64,000 nucleotides of DNA from Serratia sp. H1w (lineage in GTDB: Bacteria > Pseudomonadota > Gammaproteobacteria > Enterobacterales > Enterobacteriaceae): the NCBI RefSeq assembly GCF_000633355.1, contig NZ_AYMQ01000055.1:96665-160664 (forward strand), in the 5' to 3' direction. A program made the position numbers and the translations under genes. Shown in pieces: positions 60,766 through 64,000 of the stretch; within the stretch, counting starts at the first letter, position 1; each line of letters opens with the position of its first letter. The notes beneath the pieces are model-generated. The model had not been told where the DNA came from. It did not search any database and saw only the letters and a program-made list of their open reading frames with translations.

Positions 60766-61905
60766 ATGTTCGCTTTAACCCAATGCCGGATTTTTACCGG
60801 CCACGACGTGCTTGATGACCATGCGGTAGTGATTGCTGATGGCCTGATTGAACGAGTCTGCCCACTGGCCGAACTGCCAGCAGGCATCGAAACGCGCGAT
60901 CTGGGTGGCGCCATCCTAGCCCCCGGTTTTATCGACGTGCAGCTTAACGGCTGTGGCGGCGTGCAATTTAACGACTCACTGGAAGCCATCTCGGAGAAAA
61001 CGCTGGAAATCATGCAGCGCGCCAACGAGAAATCCGGCTGTACCAGCTATCTGCCTACGCTGATCACCTGCAGCGACGATTATATGAAGCACGGCATCAA
61101 CGTGATGCGCGCTTATCTGAAGAACCATCCAAACCAGGCGCTTGGCCTGCATCTGGAAGGGCCGTACCTGAGCCTGGAGAAGAAAGGCACCCACAACCCG
61201 GCGTTTATCCGCAAACCGACCAGCGAGATGATCGATCACCTGTGCGCCAATGCCGACGTGATCAGCAAAGTGACCCTGGCACCAGAAATGGTAGAGCCGC
61301 ACTTTATCAAACAGCTGAGCGATGCCGGGATCGTGGTTTCCGCAGGCCACTCCAACGCCACTTACGATCAGGCACGCGTTGGTTTCGCCGCGGGCATTAC
61401 CTTCGCCACCCACCTGTATAACGCTATGCCGACTATCAGCGGCCGCGAACCAGGCCTGATGGGCGCGATTTTCGACACGCCAGAAGTGTATACCGGCGTC
61501 ATTGCCGATGGTCACCACGTGGCCTGGGCGAGTATCCGTAACGCCAAACGGGCAAAAGGTGATAAATTGGTGCTGGTTACCGATGCCACCGCCCCGGCGG
61601 GCGCGGATATCGACCAGTTTATCTTCGCGGGTAAAACCATATATTATCGTGACGGCCTGTGCGTTGACGAAAACGGCACCCTGAGCGGCTCTGCACTGAC
61701 CATGATTGAAGCGGTACAGAACAGCGTTGAACATGTCGGTATCGCTCTGGACGAAGCCCTGCGTATGGCAACGCTCTACCCAGCACGCGCTATCGGTGTC
61801 GACCAGCGTTTAGGCACCATCGAAGCTGGCAAGGTCGCCAACCTGACCGCATTTACCCGTGATTATCAGATCACCAAGACCCTCGTTAACGGCAACGAGG
61901 TTTAA
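60766..61905 (+). CDS. nagA: N-acetylglucosamine-6-phosphate deacetylase
   Basis: Removes acetate from GlcNAc-6-P (379 aa, E. coli 382), so that NagB can act. A metal-dependent amidohydrolase with [33 protein letters not shown] (metal Glu), [11 protein letters not shown] and THLYNAM (metal His residues) and TDATAPAG with the catalytic Asp. GGGG lies 6 bases before the ATG. It also clears the NagC inducer. Confidence 0.98.
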   Translation: MFALTQCRIFTGHDVLDDHAVVIADGLIERVCPLAELPAGIETRDLGGAILAPGFIDVQLNGCGGVQFNDSLEAISEKTLEIMQRANEKSGCTSYLPTLITCSDDYMKHGINVMRAYLKNHPNQALGLHLEGPYLSLEKKGTHNPAFIRKPTSEMIDHLCANADVISKVTLAPEMVEPHFIKQLSDAGIVVSAGHSNATYDQARVGFAAGITFATHLYNAMPTISGREPGLMGAIFDTPEVYTGVIADGHHVAWASIRNAKRAKGDKLVLVTDATAPAGADIDQFIFAGKTIYYRDGLCVDENGTLSGSALTMIEAVQNSVEHVGIALDEALRMATLYPARAIGVDQRLGTIEAGKVANLTAFTRDYQITKTLVNGNEV

Positions 61906-61931
61906 TCCATGAACAGCGAGTAACATTATTG

Positions 61932-63152
61932 ATGAGCACTGGCGGACAAGCACAAATAGGGAATGTTGATTTAGTTAAGCAACTTAACGGCGCGGCAGTT
62001 TATCGCCTGATCGACCTGCAAGGCCCGATCTCGCGCATTCAGATTGCCGAACTCAGCCAGCTTGCCCCCGCCAGCGTCACTAAAATTACTCGCCAACTGT
62101 TGGAGCGCGGGCTGATCAAAGAAGTCGATCAGCAAGCCTCCACCGGTGGTCGCCGTGCCATTTCCATTGTCAGTGAAACCCGCAATTTCCACACCGTTGC
62201 CGTTCGCCTGGGCCGCCATGATGCCACCATCACCCTGTACGATATGGGCGGCAAGTCGCTCGGAGAGGAGCACTACCCTCTGCCGGAGCGCACCCAGGAG
62301 ACACTGGAAAACGCACTGCTTAACGCCATTGCCCAGTTTATCGACAGCAACCAGCGCAAACTGCGCGAACTGATCGCCATTGCCGTGATCCTGCCTGGGC
62401 TGGTCGATCCCGCTTTAGGCGTGGTGCGCTATATGCCGCATATCAGCGTCAATAACTGGGCCTTGGTCGATCATCTGCAGCAACGCTTCAACGTCACCAG
62501 CTTTGTTGGCCACGATATCCGCAGCCTGGCCCTGGCGGAACACTACTTCGGCGCCAGCCGGGACTGTGAAGACTCCATTCTGGTGCGCTTGCACCGGGGT
62601 ACCGGCGCCGGCATCATCGTCAACGGCCACATCTTCCTCGGCAATAACGGTAACGTGGGGGAGATAGGCCATATTCAAATCGATCCCCTCGGCGAACGCT
62701 GCCACTGCGGTAACTTCGGCTGCCTGGAAACCGTGGCGGCCAACGCCGCTATCGAACAACGCGTACGTAATCTGCTGACTCAGGGCTACCCTAGCAAAAT
62801 GACGCTGGATGACTGTAGCATTGGCGCGATCTGCAAGGCCGCCAATCGGGGAGATTTGCTGGCCAGCGAAGTGATCGAACACGTTGGCCGTTACCTAGGC
62901 AAAGCAGTAGCCATCGCCATCAACCTGTTCAATCCGCAAAAAGTGGTGATAGCCGGTGAAATCACCGAAGCGGACAAGGTGTTGTTACCCGCGATCCAGA
63001 GTTGCATCAACACCCAGGTGCTGAAGGAATTCCGCAGCAACCTGCCGGTGGTCACTTCCGAACTCAATCATCGCTCAGCAATCGGTGCTTTTGCCCTGGC
63101 CAAACGGGCCATGCTCAACGGTGTACTTCTCCAACGGCTGCTAGAAAGTTAA
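61932..63152 (+). CDS. nagC: Transcriptional regulator NagC
   Basis: A ROK-family regulator (406 aa) that represses nag and chi genes and is released by GlcNAc-6-P. An N-terminal helix-turn-helix (about 30-60: ISRIQIAELSQLAPASVTKITRQLLERGL) is followed by the ROK sugar-binding domain with GHDIRSLALAEHYFG, GNVGEIGHIQIDPLGERCHCGNFGCLE (zinc ligands) and GEITEAD. I chose the ATG at 61932; a TTG just before it is in frame. Confidence 0.97.
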   Translation: MSTGGQAQIGNVDLVKQLNGAAVYRLIDLQGPISRIQIAELSQLAPASVTKITRQLLERGLIKEVDQQASTGGRRAISIVSETRNFHTVAVRLGRHDATITLYDMGGKSLGEEHYPLPERTQETLENALLNAIAQFIDSNQRKLRELIAIAVILPGLVDPALGVVRYMPHISVNNWALVDHLQQRFNVTSFVGHDIRSLALAEHYFGASRDCEDSILVRLHRGTGAGIIVNGHIFLGNNGNVGEIGHIQIDPLGERCHCGNFGCLETVAANAAIEQRVRNLLTQGYPSKMTLDDCSIGAICKAANRGDLLASEVIEHVGRYLGKAVAIAINLFNPQKVVIAGEITEADKVLLPAIQSCINTQVLKEFRSNLPVVTSELNHRSAIGAFALAKRAMLNGVLLQRLLES

Positions 63153-63218
63153 ACTGCCTGTTTGGCAGGGTGGCCCTTCTGGCTTTTTGCTCTGCCGTTC
63201 ATCATGAGACCAGCAACA

Positions 63219-63971
63219 ATGACTATCAAAAACGTGATATGTGACATCGACGGCGTGCTGCTGCATGACAATACCCCCATCCCTGGTGCCGATCTGTTCC
63301 TGGCTCGTATTCAGGAGCAGGGAATGCCGCTGGTGGTGCTAACCAACTACCCTTCGCAAACCGCGCAGGATCTGGCCAACCGCTTTGCCGCCGCTGGCCT
63401 GGACGTGCCGGAAAGTGCGTTTTATACCTCCGCCATGGCAACGGCCGATTTCCTGCGCCGTCAGGAAGGTAAAAAAGCCTATGTGGTGGGTGAAGGTGCG
63501 CTGATCCACGAACTCTACAAGGCCGGGTTTACCATCACCGACATCAACCCGGATTTCGTGATCGTGGGCGAAACCCGCTCCTACAACTGGGATATGATGC
63601 ATAAAGCGGCTTTCTTCGTGAACAACGGGGCGCGGTTTATCGCTACCAACCCGGATACCCACGGCCACGGTTTCACTCCGGCCTGTGGAGCACTCTGTGC
63701 GCCGATCGAGAAGATCACCGGTCGTAAGCCGTTTTACGTCGGCAAGCCTAGCCCGTGGATTATCCGCGCCGCGCTGAACAAGATGCAGGCCCATTCGGAA
63801 GAGACGGTGATTGTCGGGGACAACCTGCGCACCGATATCCTGGCAGGCTTCCAGGCCGGGCTGGAAACCGTGCTGGTGTTGTCTGGCGTCTCAACGCTGA
63901 ATGATGTCGAAAACATGCCGTTCCGTCCGAGCTATATCTTCCCTTCTGTTGCCGATATCAATATTTTTTAA
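63219..63971 (+). CDS. nagD: Nucleotide/sugar phosphatase NagD
   Basis: A HAD-superfamily phosphatase (250 aa, as in E. coli) acting on UMP and GMP in vitro. The first motif has D9 and D11 (ICDIDGVLLHD), the second is LTNYPSQT, and the third GDNLRTDILAGFQAG. I chose the ATG at 63219; upstream in-frame codons are not conserved. It is the last gene of nagBACD. Confidence 0.96.
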   Translation: MTIKNVICDIDGVLLHDNTPIPGADLFLARIQEQGMPLVVLTNYPSQTAQDLANRFAAAGLDVPESAFYTSAMATADFLRRQEGKKAYVVGEGALIHELYKAGFTITDINPDFVIVGETRSYNWDMMHKAAFFVNNGARFIATNPDTHGHGFTPACGALCAPIEKITGRKPFYVGKPSPWIIRAALNKMQAHSEETVIVGDNLRTDILAGFQAGLETVLVLSGVSTLNDVENMPFRPSYIFPSVADINIF

Positions 63972-63980
63972 GCGGATAGG

Positions 63981-64000
63981 CCCCTCACCCTAACCCTCTC
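63981..64000. repeat. Left arm of a third composite inverted-repeat element (cut by window end)
   Basis: CCCCTCACCCTAACCCTCTC is identical in type to the left arms at 35584 and 50391. It lies 9 bases after the nagD stop. Confidence 0.7.

Overview
This window is core chromosome of an enterobacterium, most likely Serratia. The gene order matches the 16-17 minute region of Escherichia coli (zitB-pnuC-nadA, Lys/Val tRNAs, cpoB-pal-tol, cyd, suc-sdh, gltA, nei, pxp, phr, kdp, pgm-seqA, fldA-fur, chiP-glnS-nag). A chitobiase gene joins chiP and chiQ in one unit, as known in Serratia marcescens. The genus call rests on protein resemblance and layout; I cannot fix the species.

Layout. 1-2073: end of zitB facing pnuC and nadA (NAD precursor supply). 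2380-3430: four tRNA-Lys(TTT) and one tRNA-Val(TAC) on the minus strand, interleaved with about 95-bp repeats that start with a copy of a tRNA 3' end. 3602-9212: cpoB-pal-tolB-tolA-tolR-tolQ-ybgC, the Tol-Pal envelope machine. 9345-12495: cydABX-ybgE, the bd-I oxidase. 13261-22946: sdhCDAB-sucABCD, transcribed away from gltA (23582). Together these make much of the TCA cycle and feed the quinol pool used by CydAB. 24948-35357 (minus strand): nei, then pxpB-pxpC-pxpA-DUF969-DUF979-pcp, which looks like a pyroglutamate release, uptake and hydrolysis operon; then ybgI, a periplasmic class II cyclic-nucleotide phosphodiesterase, phrB, a long-form YbgA and ybfA.

35892-43808 (plus strand): kdpFABC and kdpDE, with a KdpE-box-like site upstream. 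43825-44780: a two-gene unit of a His-rich YqjI-like PadR regulator and a DUF3861 protein, preceded by a cluster of AT-rich palindromes. 44968-47232: seqA-pgm. 47485-50330 (plus strand): ybfF, ybfE, fldA, fur. 50705-55154 (minus strand): chiP-chiQ-chb for chito-oligosaccharide entry and cleavage. Then glnS, and nagE divergent from nagBACD, for GlcNAc import and catabolism. The chiP leader carries an apparent ChiX pairing site and NagC-like operators; the nagE-nagB gap carries NagC-like operators and a CRP-like site, so chitin and GlcNAc use appear co-regulated.

Two families of intergenic palindromic repeats occur across the window. I see no prophage, insertion sequence, CRISPR array or defence island. 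The least explained items are the tRNA-tail repeats, the DUF969/DUF979 pair, the YqjI-like/DUF3861 unit with its operators, and the extracytoplasmic phosphodiesterase. Everything else is conserved backbone.
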